From the NCBI GenBank assembly GCA_040387375.1, contig JAZKDW010000007.1, positions 1-33,571 of the forward strand: DNA of 33,571 nt. The letters run 5' to 3'. This document shows, piece after piece, positions 26,379 to 33,571 of the stretch (position 1 is its first letter; every line of letters starts with the position of its first letter). The translations under genes were made by a program, and so were the position numbers. The notes under the pieces are model-generated. The model did not search any database, had not been told where the DNA came from, and saw only the letters and a program-made list of their open reading frames with translations. Source of the stretch: JAZKDW01 sp040387375 (GTDB lineage Bacteria; Pseudomonadota; Gammaproteobacteria; Burkholderiales; Burkholderiaceae_D).

Positions 26379-26415
26379 GCCACGACCGCATTCGCGTAAA
26401 ACGAAAAGACAGAAA

Positions 26416-28116
26416 ATGAACAAGCAGAGCATTGAAAAAGACATCGTCATCGTCGGCTCCGGCGCTGCCGGGATGTGCGCGGCGATCGTCGCCAGACTGG
26501 AAGGCCTCGATGTTCTGCTGGTAGAAAAAACCAAATTTTTTGGCGGCACGACAGCACTGTCCGGGGCCGGCACCTGGATTCCACTCAACCATCTGGGCGC
26601 ACAGCTCGGCGTGGCGGATGACAAGGAAAAAGTGATGACGTATCTGCGCAATGTGGTTGGCGATACGGTGCCGGAAGTGCTGCATCACGCTTTTCTGAAA
26701 CATGGACCGCGGATGCTGCGGTACATGGAAGAGAAGACCGAACTCAAATTTTCGGGACGAAAATATTCGCCGGACTATCTGCCGGAAGTCGACGGCGCCG
26801 GCATGGGCGGACGTGCGATGGATCCGCTGGAATTTGACGGCCGTTCATTGGGACCGCACTTCGACATGATCCGCAAGCCATGGCCGGAGTTCCTGGCCTT
26901 CGGCGGCATGATGGTCAACAGGCTCGATATCGATTTGCTGCTGACCGCTAAAACCTCGCTGAAGGGCTTCAGGCATGCGCTGAAATTGCTGGGCAGGTTT
27001 TCTGTCGACCGGCTTCGAGGTTATTCGCGCGGCACCCGGCTGTTGATGGGCAATGCGATGATCGGCCGCCTGTATAAAACCCTGCTCGACCTCAAGGTGG
27101 AGTTGTGGAATAACGCGCCGGCGCAAGGTTTGATCCGAAATGACGGCCGCATCGCCGGCGTTGTTGTCATGCGCGATGGCGTTGAGGTCGAGGTCAGGGT
27201 GCGCAAGGGTGTGGTACTGGCCACTGGCGGTTTCCCGTTCAATCGCGAGATGCGCGAGAAACTGCTGCCGCAGCCGACCGGCATGTGGTCGGCCGGCAAT
27301 GAGCACAACACGGGTGACGGCATCAGGATCGCCGAGGCGGTCGGCGGCCATCTGGCGACCGGCAATACCAATAACGCGTTTTACACACCTGTCTCCATGA
27401 TGCAGCGCAAGGATGGCTCGACCGCACGTTTTCCGCATTTGATGCTGGACCGGTACAAACCCGGCATCATCATGGTCAACCAGGATGGCAAACGGTTTGT
27501 CAATGAAGCGAATTCGTACCATGCCTGCGGTGAAGCGCAATACAAAAACAACCCGGATGGCGCGGCGGTGCCCTCGTACTTCATCTGCGATGCCGATTTC
27601 CTGAAAAAATACGGTGTCGGCATGGTGCGCCCGCAAGCCGCATCGATCCGCGGTTTTATTGACAGCGGTTACCTGGTGCGCGCCGACAGTATCGGTGCGC
27701 TGGCCGACAAGCTGAAGATCAACCGCAGCGGGCTGGAACAGACGGTTGCCAATTACAACCGGCATGCCGAGGTCGGCGATGATCCGGAATTCGGCAAAGG
27801 CGGCAATGTCTACAACCGTTATCTGGGCGATCCGGATCACAAGCCGAACGCCTGCCTGGCGCCGATCCGGCGCGGTCCGTTCTACGCGGTGGAGTTTGTG
27901 CCTGGCGATATCGGGACCGCATGCGGGCTGGTGACGGATGAATATGCGCGTGTTCTTGATGAGGGCGGTGTCCCGGTCGGCGGTTTGTACGCCGCCGGCA
28001 ATGACATGAATTCGATCATGGGCGGGAACTATCCGGGACCGGGGATTACGATCGGACCGGGGCTGACGTTTGGATATATCGCGGCCAGGCATATGGCCGG
28101 GACACTGGGGGACTGA
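26416..28116 (+). CDS. FAD-dependent dehydrogenase, 3-ketosteroid-delta-1-dehydrogenase-like
   Basis: A 566-residue flavoprotein of the FAD_binding_2/KstD type. The N-terminal Rossmann motif is G14-S-G16-A-A-G19, followed by EKTKFFGGTTALSGAGTWIP; the C-terminal FAD motif is GGLYAAGNDMNSIMGGNYPGP-type with GPGLTFGYIAARHM. KstD enzymes introduce a double bond next to a ring ketone; relatives act on bile acids, cyclohexanone carboxylates and other alicyclic ketones. The start MNKQSIEKDIVIVG at 26416 is family-like; the frame from 26338 overlaps the regulator gene. Its place beside three SDRs supports sequential alcohol-to-ketone oxidation followed by ring dehydrogenation. Substrate inferred only. 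Confidence 0.88.
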   Translation: MNKQSIEKDIVIVGSGAAGMCAAIVARLEGLDVLLVEKTKFFGGTTALSGAGTWIPLNHLGAQLGVADDKEKVMTYLRNVVGDTVPEVLHHAFLKHGPRMLRYMEEKTELKFSGRKYSPDYLPEVDGAGMGGRAMDPLEFDGRSLGPHFDMIRKPWPEFLAFGGMMVNRLDIDLLLTAKTSLKGFRHALKLLGRFSVDRLRGYSRGTRLLMGNAMIGRLYKTLLDLKVELWNNAPAQGLIRNDGRIAGVVVMRDGVEVEVRVRKGVVLATGGFPFNREMREKLLPQPTGMWSAGNEHNTGDGIRIAEAVGGHLATGNTNNAFYTPVSMMQRKDGSTARFPHLMLDRYKPGIIMVNQDGKRFVNEANSYHACGEAQYKNNPDGAAVPSYFICDADFLKKYGVGMVRPQAASIRGFIDSGYLVRADSIGALADKLKINRSGLEQTVANYNRHAEVGDDPEFGKGGNVYNRYLGDPDHKPNACLAPIRRGPFYAVEFVPGDIGTACGLVTDEYARVLDEGGVPVGGLYAAGNDMNSIMGGNYPGPGITIGPGLTFGYIAARHMAGTLGD

Positions 28117-28236
28117 CCAGGGCCGCGTCGTTCCCTTTGCGCGCATGATAATAATTGCAACGTTTTCCTGACTTGACTGTCTGAAAGGGTGTTCCTGCAA
28201 ATGCAGCGACCTTTTTCATTCACACCAGGAGGAATC

Positions 28237-28662
28237 ATGATCAAGAAGGCATGGGCAGTATGGAAGGGCGGCATCAAGGATGGCGGCGGCACTATTTCCA
28301 CGGAAACCGGCGTGCTCAGGGAAGCGCCTTACGGATTCAAGGCGAGATTTGAAGACGGCAAGGGCACCAATCCGGAAGAGTTGATCGGCGCTGCGCACGC
28401 AGGCTGTTTTTCGATGGCGCTGTCGTTGATGCTCGGGGAAGCCGGCCTGACCGCGGACAAGATCGAAACCCACGCCGATGTGACGCTCGAGAAGGTGGGC
28501 GACGGCTTCGAGATCACATCCAGTCATCTTACGGTGACTGCCAAAATCCCCGGTGCGGACCAGGCGAAGTTCGAAGAAATCGCCAACAAGGCCAAGGTCG
28601 GATGCCCGGTATCGAAGCTGTTGAAGGCGAAGATCACGATGGATGCGACGCTGGAAAAATAA
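28237..28662 (+). CDS. osmC: OsmC-family peroxiredoxin
   Basis: A 141-residue OsmC-type thiol peroxidase that reduces organic hydroperoxides. It shows GKGTNPEELIGAAHAGCFSMAL, with the first catalytic Cys and the conserved Glu, and VGCPVSKLL, with the second Cys. AGGAGG at 28227-28232 lies 4 nt before the ATG, a strong ribosome site; the frame from 28189 is not family-like. It appears to be a single-gene unit facing the next gene. Confidence 0.94.
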   Translation: MIKKAWAVWKGGIKDGGGTISTETGVLREAPYGFKARFEDGKGTNPEELIGAAHAGCFSMALSLMLGEAGLTADKIETHADVTLEKVGDGFEITSSHLTVTAKIPGADQAKFEEIANKAKVGCPVSKLLKAKITMDATLEK

Positions 28663-28668
28663 CGTAAT

Positions 28669-28700
28669 GCCGCGTTGAATGGTCAGTCGTTCAACGCGGC
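28669..28700. terminator. 11-bp perfect hairpin between convergent genes
   Basis: GCCGCGTTGAA (28669-28679) and TTCAACGCGGC (28690-28700) pair perfectly around a 10-nt loop. It lies just past the osmC stop and includes the last codons and stop of the convergent small gene, so it probably serves as a shared bidirectional terminator, although T-runs are short or distant. Confidence 0.6.
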
Positions 28701-28883
28701 CTTGGCAGCCTGTTCTGGCGTCAACCCATCATAAAACTGGTCGGTAAACCACTCGACCTCTTCTTCAATATGTTCCTGTGCCTGAGCCAGCGTGGCGCCA
28801 CCGGCCACCAGGAACGCTTCCACTTCCGTGCACCACTGGATCAGCGCTGCGGTTTCAGGGTCCAGCTTGGAATTTTTTGCCAC
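28683..28883 (-). CDS. Small conserved-looking hypothetical protein
   Basis: A 66-residue acidic, helical protein (MAKNSKLDPETAALIQW at the start, then EAFLVAGGATLAQAQEHIEEEVEWF and TPEQAAKAALND at the end). GTG at 28883 is preceded by GAGGAAAG at good spacing, which supports it as real. No signal peptide or membrane segment. I do not recognise the family. It is convergent with osmC. Confidence 0.65.
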   Translation of the reverse strand: MAKNSKLDPETAALIQWCTEVEAFLVAGGATLAQAQEHIEEEVEWFTDQFYDGLTPEQAAKAALND

Positions 28884-29051
28884 TTTCTTTCCTCTATATT
28901 CATCCGGTTCAATTGTGGGACCTGGATATCCGTCGCTGCTTGTCCCGCAAGAGTTAGCAGATTACCAGAAAGCCCCTGTCGTGATCGAGCCTCAAGACCA
29001 CTCGGCAAGGCCATCTTTGCCGGTAAATGATTGATTTGGTAAATGAATGAT

Positions 29052-29080
29052 GGGACAATAATAATTGCATTTTTTATAAT
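29052..29080 (+). promoter_or_regulatory. Near-consensus promoter of the TPR-YcaO operon
   Basis: GGGACA (29052-29057) and a perfect TATAAT (29075-29080) are separated by 17 nt within an AT-rich stretch unlike the surrounding DNA. Transcription would start near 29087, about 78 nt before the first TPR gene. No second clear promoter is seen before the end of the window, so all genes to the right may be one operon. Confidence 0.7.
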
Positions 29081-29164
29081 ATTTTCTTTTGGCAATCTTC
29101 AGGATGCATTCATGAACCTGACCCTAGTGGTTCGTCGCTCTACAAACCAACATTGAGTAATGAC

Positions 29165-29692
29165 ATGGAATTCGACCACGAAGAATTATTGGCGCTTGCT
29201 CAGCATGATATCGAGCAGGGCGATCTGGAAAATGCGCTGCGCAAGCTCAAGCAGGTCATCAGGCACGACCTGCCGCCGATAAACAGTCTCGCCATCACCG
29301 CCAAGCTCTATGCCCGTCTCGGTTTGTACAGTCATGCAAAGGTGCTGTACCAGCGTTATCTTGCCGCCGAGCCCCAATCGGTGGAAATCGCATTTGAACT
29401 GGGAATGGTGCATTTCGATATGGGCGACACGGAAACCGCACTGTCGTATTGGGAAAAAATCCTGGCCGAAAATCCGACCTTTCCACCTGCACTGTTTTAT
29501 GCCGCGCTCGCCTTCAGCCAAAAAAACCGGATGGCGGAGGCCAAACGCAATCTCGATGTCTTGCTGCAGTCGGCAGCTGCGGATAACCTGTATTTTTCCC
29601 GCGCCAGGGAATTGCTGCAAGGGATAAACACGCAGATATTGCGGCACACGGGAAATGTATTGGCGTCCCCGATGCGGCTCGGATCAATATGA
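29165..29692 (+). CDS. TPR-repeat protein, operon gene 1
   Basis: A 175-residue helical protein with tetratricopeptide-type repeats (LLALAQHDIEQGDLENALRK; then TAKLYARLGLYSHAKVLYQR; FELGMVHFDMGDTETALSYW; FYAALAFSQKNRMAEAKRN). No signal peptide. TPR proteins hold other proteins or peptides; here it is the first gene of an operon with a second TPR protein and a SagB-YcaO fusion, so a role in binding the precursor or the modification complex is possible. The start is uncertain: ATG 29165, or TTG 29153 four codons earlier; neither has a strong ribosome site. The stop overlaps the next start (ATGA). Confidence 0.85.
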   Translation: MEFDHEELLALAQHDIEQGDLENALRKLKQVIRHDLPPINSLAITAKLYARLGLYSHAKVLYQRYLAAEPQSVEIAFELGMVHFDMGDTETALSYWEKILAENPTFPPALFYAALAFSQKNRMAEAKRNLDVLLQSAAADNLYFSRARELLQGINTQILRHTGNVLASPMRLGSI

Positions 29693-30858
29693 GTGCAAAC
29701 ATGAACGACAGGCAGGTTCGTCTGGAACAGCTGCTGGGATACCTGGAGGTCGACAGCGGCAATTTCGCGTTGCTGTCCGAAGTGGCGGATCTGTATTTGC
29801 AAAACGGCGACTGGGCCAACGCCAGGGGTGTGGTGGAGCGAGCGCTGGCGCTGCAACCGCAGCATCCTGTAACGCGCTACCGGATGGCCGTGATCCTGCT
29901 CGGTGAACGCCGGCCGGAACAAAGCCTGGCCATTACCCAGGACCTGCTGGATGCCGGCGAAACGCACATCGCCGTGCGCTTCGAACATGGGCGCGGGCTG
30001 GCCATGTCGGCCCGCTTTGAAGAAGCGGAACCGGTGCTGGCGGGCTTGCTGTCCGATGCCGCGTCATTTCCTGAATTGCCTCACCTGTACATCCGCACCT
30101 TGCATTACCTCGGCAAGGTCGAGCAGGCGATCGAGTTTGGCGCCGGGTACGCGGCAGAACATCCGGACGATGCGGTCGCGCAAGGCATGCTCAGCCTGCT
30201 GTTCCTGGATAACAACGACCTCGGGCAGGCGGCGGCATTGTCTGCCAGCGCGCTCGACAAGGCACCCGACAACATGGATGCGCTGCTGGCGGCCGGCTCG
30301 GTTGCACTGGCTTTTGAAAAGGAAGACGAAGCGCAGACTTTTTTCGACAAGGCGATTTCAATCCATGCCAATAGCGGTCGCGCCTGGCTAGGCAAGGGAC
30401 TGGTCAGCATGCTGCATGCCGACCTGGATTCGGCAAGGGCCGACTTGCAAAAGGCGGTCGAATTGATGCCGAAACATCTGGGTACCTATAACACGCTGGC
30501 CTGGATTCAGATTTTGCAACGCGATCACGACGCCGCGAAAAAGACGCTGGAAACCTCGCTTGAAGTAGATGCCAATTTTGGTGAAACTCATGGCGGTCTA
30601 GCTGTGCTGGCGGCGATCGAGGGCGATTGGGACAATGCAAAACGGCTGGCCGATATCGCAGTGCGGCTGCAGCCGGAATCGTTTTCGGGCCAGTTCGCGC
30701 GCAGCCTGATCCTCGGGCATCGCAATCACCCTGAACGGGGCCAGGCACTGCTTGAATCCATGTTCAGCAACTTCAAGGTGCCGGGCGGCGGCAATCTGCA
30801 GGATGCGCTGCAGCGCTTCGCCAGAAAACGCCAGAACAGGTCGGGGCGGCTGCACTGA
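29689..30858 (+). CDS. TPR-repeat protein, operon gene 2
   Basis: A 389-residue protein almost wholly made of tetratricopeptide-like repeats, roughly nine to ten units (for example EVADLYLQNGDWANARGVVE, LLFLDNNDLGQAAALSASAL, AVLAAIEGDWDNAKRLADIA) and a basic C-terminal tail (RFARKRQNRSGRLH). No signal peptide, so cytosolic. It is translationally coupled to the first TPR gene by a 4-nt overlap and lies about 100 nt before the SagB-YcaO fusion gene. The function is unknown; a scaffold for the peptide-modifying enzyme is a reasonable inference. Confidence 0.88.
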   Translation: MSANMNDRQVRLEQLLGYLEVDSGNFALLSEVADLYLQNGDWANARGVVERALALQPQHPVTRYRMAVILLGERRPEQSLAITQDLLDAGETHIAVRFEHGRGLAMSARFEEAEPVLAGLLSDAASFPELPHLYIRTLHYLGKVEQAIEFGAGYAAEHPDDAVAQGMLSLLFLDNNDLGQAAALSASALDKAPDNMDALLAAGSVALAFEKEDEAQTFFDKAISIHANSGRAWLGKGLVSMLHADLDSARADLQKAVELMPKHLGTYNTLAWIQILQRDHDAAKKTLETSLEVDANFGETHGGLAVLAAIEGDWDNAKRLADIAVRLQPESFSGQFARSLILGHRNHPERGQALLESMFSNFKVPGGGNLQDALQRFARKRQNRSGRLH

Positions 30859-30962
30859 GCGGTGGCGCTAAACTTTTCCGGCAATCCCTGGATACATGGG
30901 TGCAAGAAAGCCGCATTCGCCAGTTGAAGGTGTTCGTCCAAACAAGGTCATCAGCTAAAACC

Positions 30963-33209
30963 ATGTCACAAACATACCCGGTGCCGCATTCTGCACTCGC
31001 TCCAATCATGCCGGAGGCGGTCATCCGTAGCCTGGCGGATCCGGCGCGGCTGTGCCCAATGTTTGCGGGCCCAGCGATGATTTGCGGAAATGTTCTGGTG
31101 GTGCGGGTGGCTGAAGAGGATATCGAGGTAAAAGCCGATCCCAGGCTGTTGAAAAAATTGTTCCGGCTATGCGACGGCACGCGCAGCCTGAAGCACATCC
31201 TGGATGACATGGCCGGCAAAAAGGAGGGGGAGTTGCTGGGCGAGTTCCTGTCTTTCCTGCTGGAGACAGGTGCGCTGATCGATGCCAGCCTGTACACAGC
31301 GGCGGCGCTGCGATATGGATTTTCGGGTAATCCGTTTGGCTTGACAGCAGACAGTTCGGTTTCCGGCCTGATTGCGCGGCGCTTTACTGCCGGGACATCG
31401 AGCCTTGCGTCCACCGTGCCAGATACCGCGCTCGACTTAATGTTCGATGGTCGCATTTCCACAACGACCTTCGACGACGGCGACATCGGCGCCAATCCAC
31501 TGCGGGCCTTGCTTTGGTCTTTGTGCGGCATCGTGAAAATGACGCACGACGGGCAAAAAATACCGCGGCGGACCATTGCGTCGGCGGGCGGAATGCATCT
31601 GACCGAGGTATATCTGGCTTTGCGCAAGTCCGCAGGTGATCTGGTCCCGGGCGTTTATCGCGTTCGTTATCCGGATGAAAAATGCGTTGCGTTCGAGTTT
31701 GTTGCCGATGTTTGTCATTTACTTCCGCGCGCGTTCATGATGCCGTGGCTACTGTCGCATGCCACCGGCGCCATTTTTATTCTGGGCGACGTTGTGACCG
31801 CATCGTTGCGCTACAAGAACCGGGCGCTGCAATACCTGTTCATGGAAGCAGGCGCCGCGCTTCAGAATGGTGGGCTGACGGCGCCAACGGCGGGCCTGGG
31901 ATATCTGACGGTTGGCGGTTATGACCAGCGCATCGTGCAGCAAATGTGCAATGCCGGGGAAAAGGTCGTGCTGGGCACAGCATTGTTCGGTCCCGCCCCA
32001 AGCGCGCGGCAATTGGAACTCGCAGCATTTTCTCCGGATATCGAATTTGCCTGGGTCGATCAGCCTTCTACGGCGTTCATGGTACCTGGCTTCATGGCGC
32101 GCGCAAAAATCAAAGGCGAAAAAAATGCAATGGTCGCCTGGGGCCGCGATGCGGACCCATGGCAGGCTTACACCAAGGCAGTCGCAGAAGCGATCGAACG
32201 GCAAGGTTTCGTCGAGCCAAAAGCGCTGGTCCGGGGAAAAATATCCGGCTTCGAAAATGCCATGCATCCGGATGGATTGGTGCGCTATTCGGAGGCGCAA
32301 TACCGAAGCGAGGGATTTCCTTACCAGCGATTCGATCCGGAGCGTGAGCATGAATGGGTTACGGGCACCGCGCTCGGCAGTGGACGCGCCGTGACAGTGC
32401 TGGCTGCGCTGGTGTATCACCTCGATCCGCTGGTGGACAATCGGGATGCGGACCAGCAGATCACGCACAGCAGTACATCAGGCTGTGCTGCCGGCACGTC
32501 GCTGGAACACGCGTTGCGGCGGGCGCTGCTGGAAGTGCTTGAGCGCGATGCATTCATGCGCCACTGGTTTGCGCAAAAGCCGGGCCTGGAAATTTCACGT
32601 GACTCCCTGCCGGCGTCATTGCTGGCCCGGATTGGTTTGCTGGAACAGGCGGGATGCCGGGTTGTGATCCAGAAGATGCAGTCCGTGTGTGCGCAAGCGA
32701 CCCTGGTGTCGGCGCAGCATGATCAAAAACACTTTACCAGTGTCGGTGCCTCTGCCCACTTCTCGATGGCGTCGGCGATAGACAGCGCGCTGGGCGAGCT
32801 CGAAAGCCAGGTGTTTTCCCGATTGAACGGACACACCATTTCGATAAAAAGCCCGCTCGAGGTGCGCTCACCGCAGGATCATTTTGAACTGTACGGACTA
32901 AAACGCTACTTCAGGCGCGCCGACAATATTTTGCGGCCGATGATAAAAATCGGCTTGGATCAGTGCGGAAGCCCTTCCGATGATTCCGTTGACGGCCTCG
33001 TCATGCAGTTGACGGAAGCGGGATACGCGCCGATGTACGTCGATATCAGCCCCAGGCTTGGCGCGCTCGATCAAGGCAGGAAAAATCTGACGGTAGTCAG
33101 GGCCATGATTCCCGGATTGATTCCGATTTCATTTGGCACCAACCGGGAGCCAAGAGCAATGGCATCCGGAATACACGCAGCATCGAAATTTCCCCATCCA
33201 TTCTCATGA
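30963..33209 (+). CDS. SagB-type dehydrogenase-YcaO cyclodehydratase fusion protein
   Basis: A 748-residue three-part protein. Residues about 20-110 (LLKKLFRLCDGTRSLKHILDD, LLSFLLETGALID) look like the winged-helix/PqqD-like segment that binds RiPP leader peptides. Residues about 150-345 are a SagB-type FMN nitroreductase (ISTTTFDDGDIG, RRTIASAGGMHLTEVYLA, LVPGVYRVRY, LFMEAGAALQNGGLTA), the enzyme type that oxidises azolines to azoles. Residues about 390-748 are a YcaO ATP-dependent cyclodehydratase, with EAIERQ, STSGCAAGTSLEHALRRALLE followed by VLERDAF, ALGELESQ and a proline-containing C-terminus PHPFS that resembles the tail of azoline-forming YcaO proteins. A GTG at 30900 would add 21 residues; neither start has a clear ribosome site. 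No E1/ThiF-like partner is inside the window. Sixteen bases downstream is a candidate precursor gene. Confidence 0.85.
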   Translation: MSQTYPVPHSALAPIMPEAVIRSLADPARLCPMFAGPAMICGNVLVVRVAEEDIEVKADPRLLKKLFRLCDGTRSLKHILDDMAGKKEGELLGEFLSFLLETGALIDASLYTAAALRYGFSGNPFGLTADSSVSGLIARRFTAGTSSLASTVPDTALDLMFDGRISTTTFDDGDIGANPLRALLWSLCGIVKMTHDGQKIPRRTIASAGGMHLTEVYLALRKSAGDLVPGVYRVRYPDEKCVAFEFVADVCHLLPRAFMMPWLLSHATGAIFILGDVVTASLRYKNRALQYLFMEAGAALQNGGLTAPTAGLGYLTVGGYDQRIVQQMCNAGEKVVLGTALFGPAPSARQLELAAFSPDIEFAWVDQPSTAFMVPGFMARAKIKGEKNAMVAWGRDADPWQAYTKAVAEAIERQGFVEPKALVRGKISGFENAMHPDGLVRYSEAQYRSEGFPYQRFDPEREHEWVTGTALGSGRAVTVLAALVYHLDPLVDNRDADQQITHSSTSGCAAGTSLEHALRRALLEVLERDAFMRHWFAQKPGLEISRDSLPASLLARIGLLEQAGCRVVIQKMQSVCAQATLVSAQHDQKHFTSVGASAHFSMASAIDSALGELESQVFSRLNGHTISIKSPLEVRSPQDHFELYGLKRYFRRADNILRPMIKIGLDQCGSPSDDSVDGLVMQLTEAGYAPMYVDISPRLGALDQGRKNLTVVRAMIPGLIPISFGTNREPRAMASGIHAASKFPHPFS

Positions 33210-33225
33210 CCAGGAGCGTATCGCA

Positions 33226-33417
33226 ATGAATACAATCAATTCGACCGGAACGACCAATACTGATTCGCGAGTTCCAGCAGAAGCCGGATCGCAGTCTGCA
33301 GTTTCCCGCAGCATGATAAAAAGCTGGTCGGTGACGCGAAAGATTCGTGCGCCGCACATAGCAGGGGCGCCGCTCGGCTGCGACGCCAATTGCGGCTTTG
33401 CTCCGGGTGGAAAATAA
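33226..33417 (+). CDS. Candidate RiPP precursor peptide
   Basis: A 63-residue peptide gene starting 17 nt after the YcaO stop, with AGGAG at 33212-33216 about 9 nt before the ATG. The N-terminal half is rich in Asn, Thr, Ser and Ala (MNTINSTGTTNTDSR), followed by a basic stretch (SWSVTRKIRAPH) and a compact C-terminal segment GAPLGCDANCGFAPGGK with C52 and C56. A leader plus short Cys-bearing, Gly/Pro-rich core is what a substrate of YcaO/SagB enzymes looks like, with the two Cys the likely thiazol(in)e sites. There is no independent proof of function and I do not recognise the family. Confidence 0.65.
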   Translation: MNTINSTGTTNTDSRVPAEAGSQSAVSRSMIKSWSVTRKIRAPHIAGAPLGCDANCGFAPGGK

Positions 33418-33571
33418 CAAACCATGTGAGCGGTTGCATGCGTCGAGCTGCTATTTTGTGAAACACATTCGGGATATCGACGCCCTTCCTGTGCCAGCGG
33501 GTTATGGATTCCCGCATTCGCGCACTGCTGTCCGGAATATTTTGCTTGACTAAGCCGGGAGGGGTTGCAGG
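33418..33571. other. Window end, downstream of the precursor candidate
   Basis: Two weak open frames are present: GTG 33458 to stop 33553 (31 codons, VKHIRDIDALPVPAGYG at the start) and ATG 33504, open to the window end (MDSRIRALLSGIFCLTK). GGGAGGGG at about 33557-33564 could be a ribosome site for a gene just beyond the edge. Nothing can be named. Confidence 0.3.

Noticed and set aside
26845..28200. 451-codon minus-strand frame across the flavoprotein gene
   Set aside because: Shadow of a gene with good FAD motifs; no ribosome site or family features.

Overview
This window looks like a chromosomal segment of a betaproteobacterium (Burkholderiales, most likely Oxalobacteraceae or a close relative). 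The evidence is the tyrB/uvrB neighbourhood next to a complete iscR-iscS-iscU-iscA-hscB-hscA-fdx-iscX operon, a lysS-prfB pair with a programmed-frameshift RF2, a Bug-family tripartite tricarboxylate receptor, and a DUF4286 protein. The family placement is inference from gene content and protein style; no search was run.

Layout. (1) 1-3620 is a plastic region. It holds a Fic-family gene broken by a one-base frameshift, preceded by a 13-bp inverted-repeat operator candidate and bracketed by a 20-nt direct repeat. A Bug-type periplasmic receptor gene lies between a partial copy of tRNA-Asn (1710-1754) and the intact tRNA-Asn(GTT) (3438-3513), which has the look of an old integration. (2) 3619-9094 holds tyrB (minus), uvrB, a divergent uracil-DNA-glycosylase-like protein that lacks the catalytic Asp, a Cys-rich copper-storage-like protein, and a Rieske protein without cytochrome b or c1 partners. 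(3) 9231-15092 is the isc Fe-S assembly operon, with an extended -10 promoter, an overlapping IscR-like box, an internal terminator-like hairpin before hscB and a strong terminator after iscX. (4) 15131-18014 holds an inverted pair of dispersed repeats, then lysS and prfB on the minus strand. (5) 18073-28116 is a compact accessory catabolic cluster: DUF4286 protein, short-chain dehydrogenase (SDR), complete branched-chain-amino-acid-type ABC importer (five genes), two further SDRs, an FCD-type GntR regulator and a 3-ketosteroid-dehydrogenase-like flavoprotein. Together these suggest import and stepwise oxidation of a hydroxylated, probably alicyclic or steroid-like compound. (6) 28237-28883 holds OsmC and a small hypothetical gene in convergent orientation.

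(7) 29052-33571 is the most unusual part. A near-consensus promoter precedes two overlapping TPR protein genes, then a 748-residue protein that appears to fuse an N-terminal winged-helix/RRE-like segment, a SagB-type FMN dehydrogenase and a YcaO cyclodehydratase ending in PHPFS. Sixteen bases later comes a 63-codon gene with a good ribosome binding site. Its product has a Ser/Thr/Asn-rich leader and a C-terminal Gly/Ala/Pro/Cys segment with a CxxxC pair. I read this as a candidate ribosomal peptide (azol(in)e or related RiPP) biosynthesis locus that runs off the right end of the window. The enzyme families are well supported; the precursor and the product are inference.
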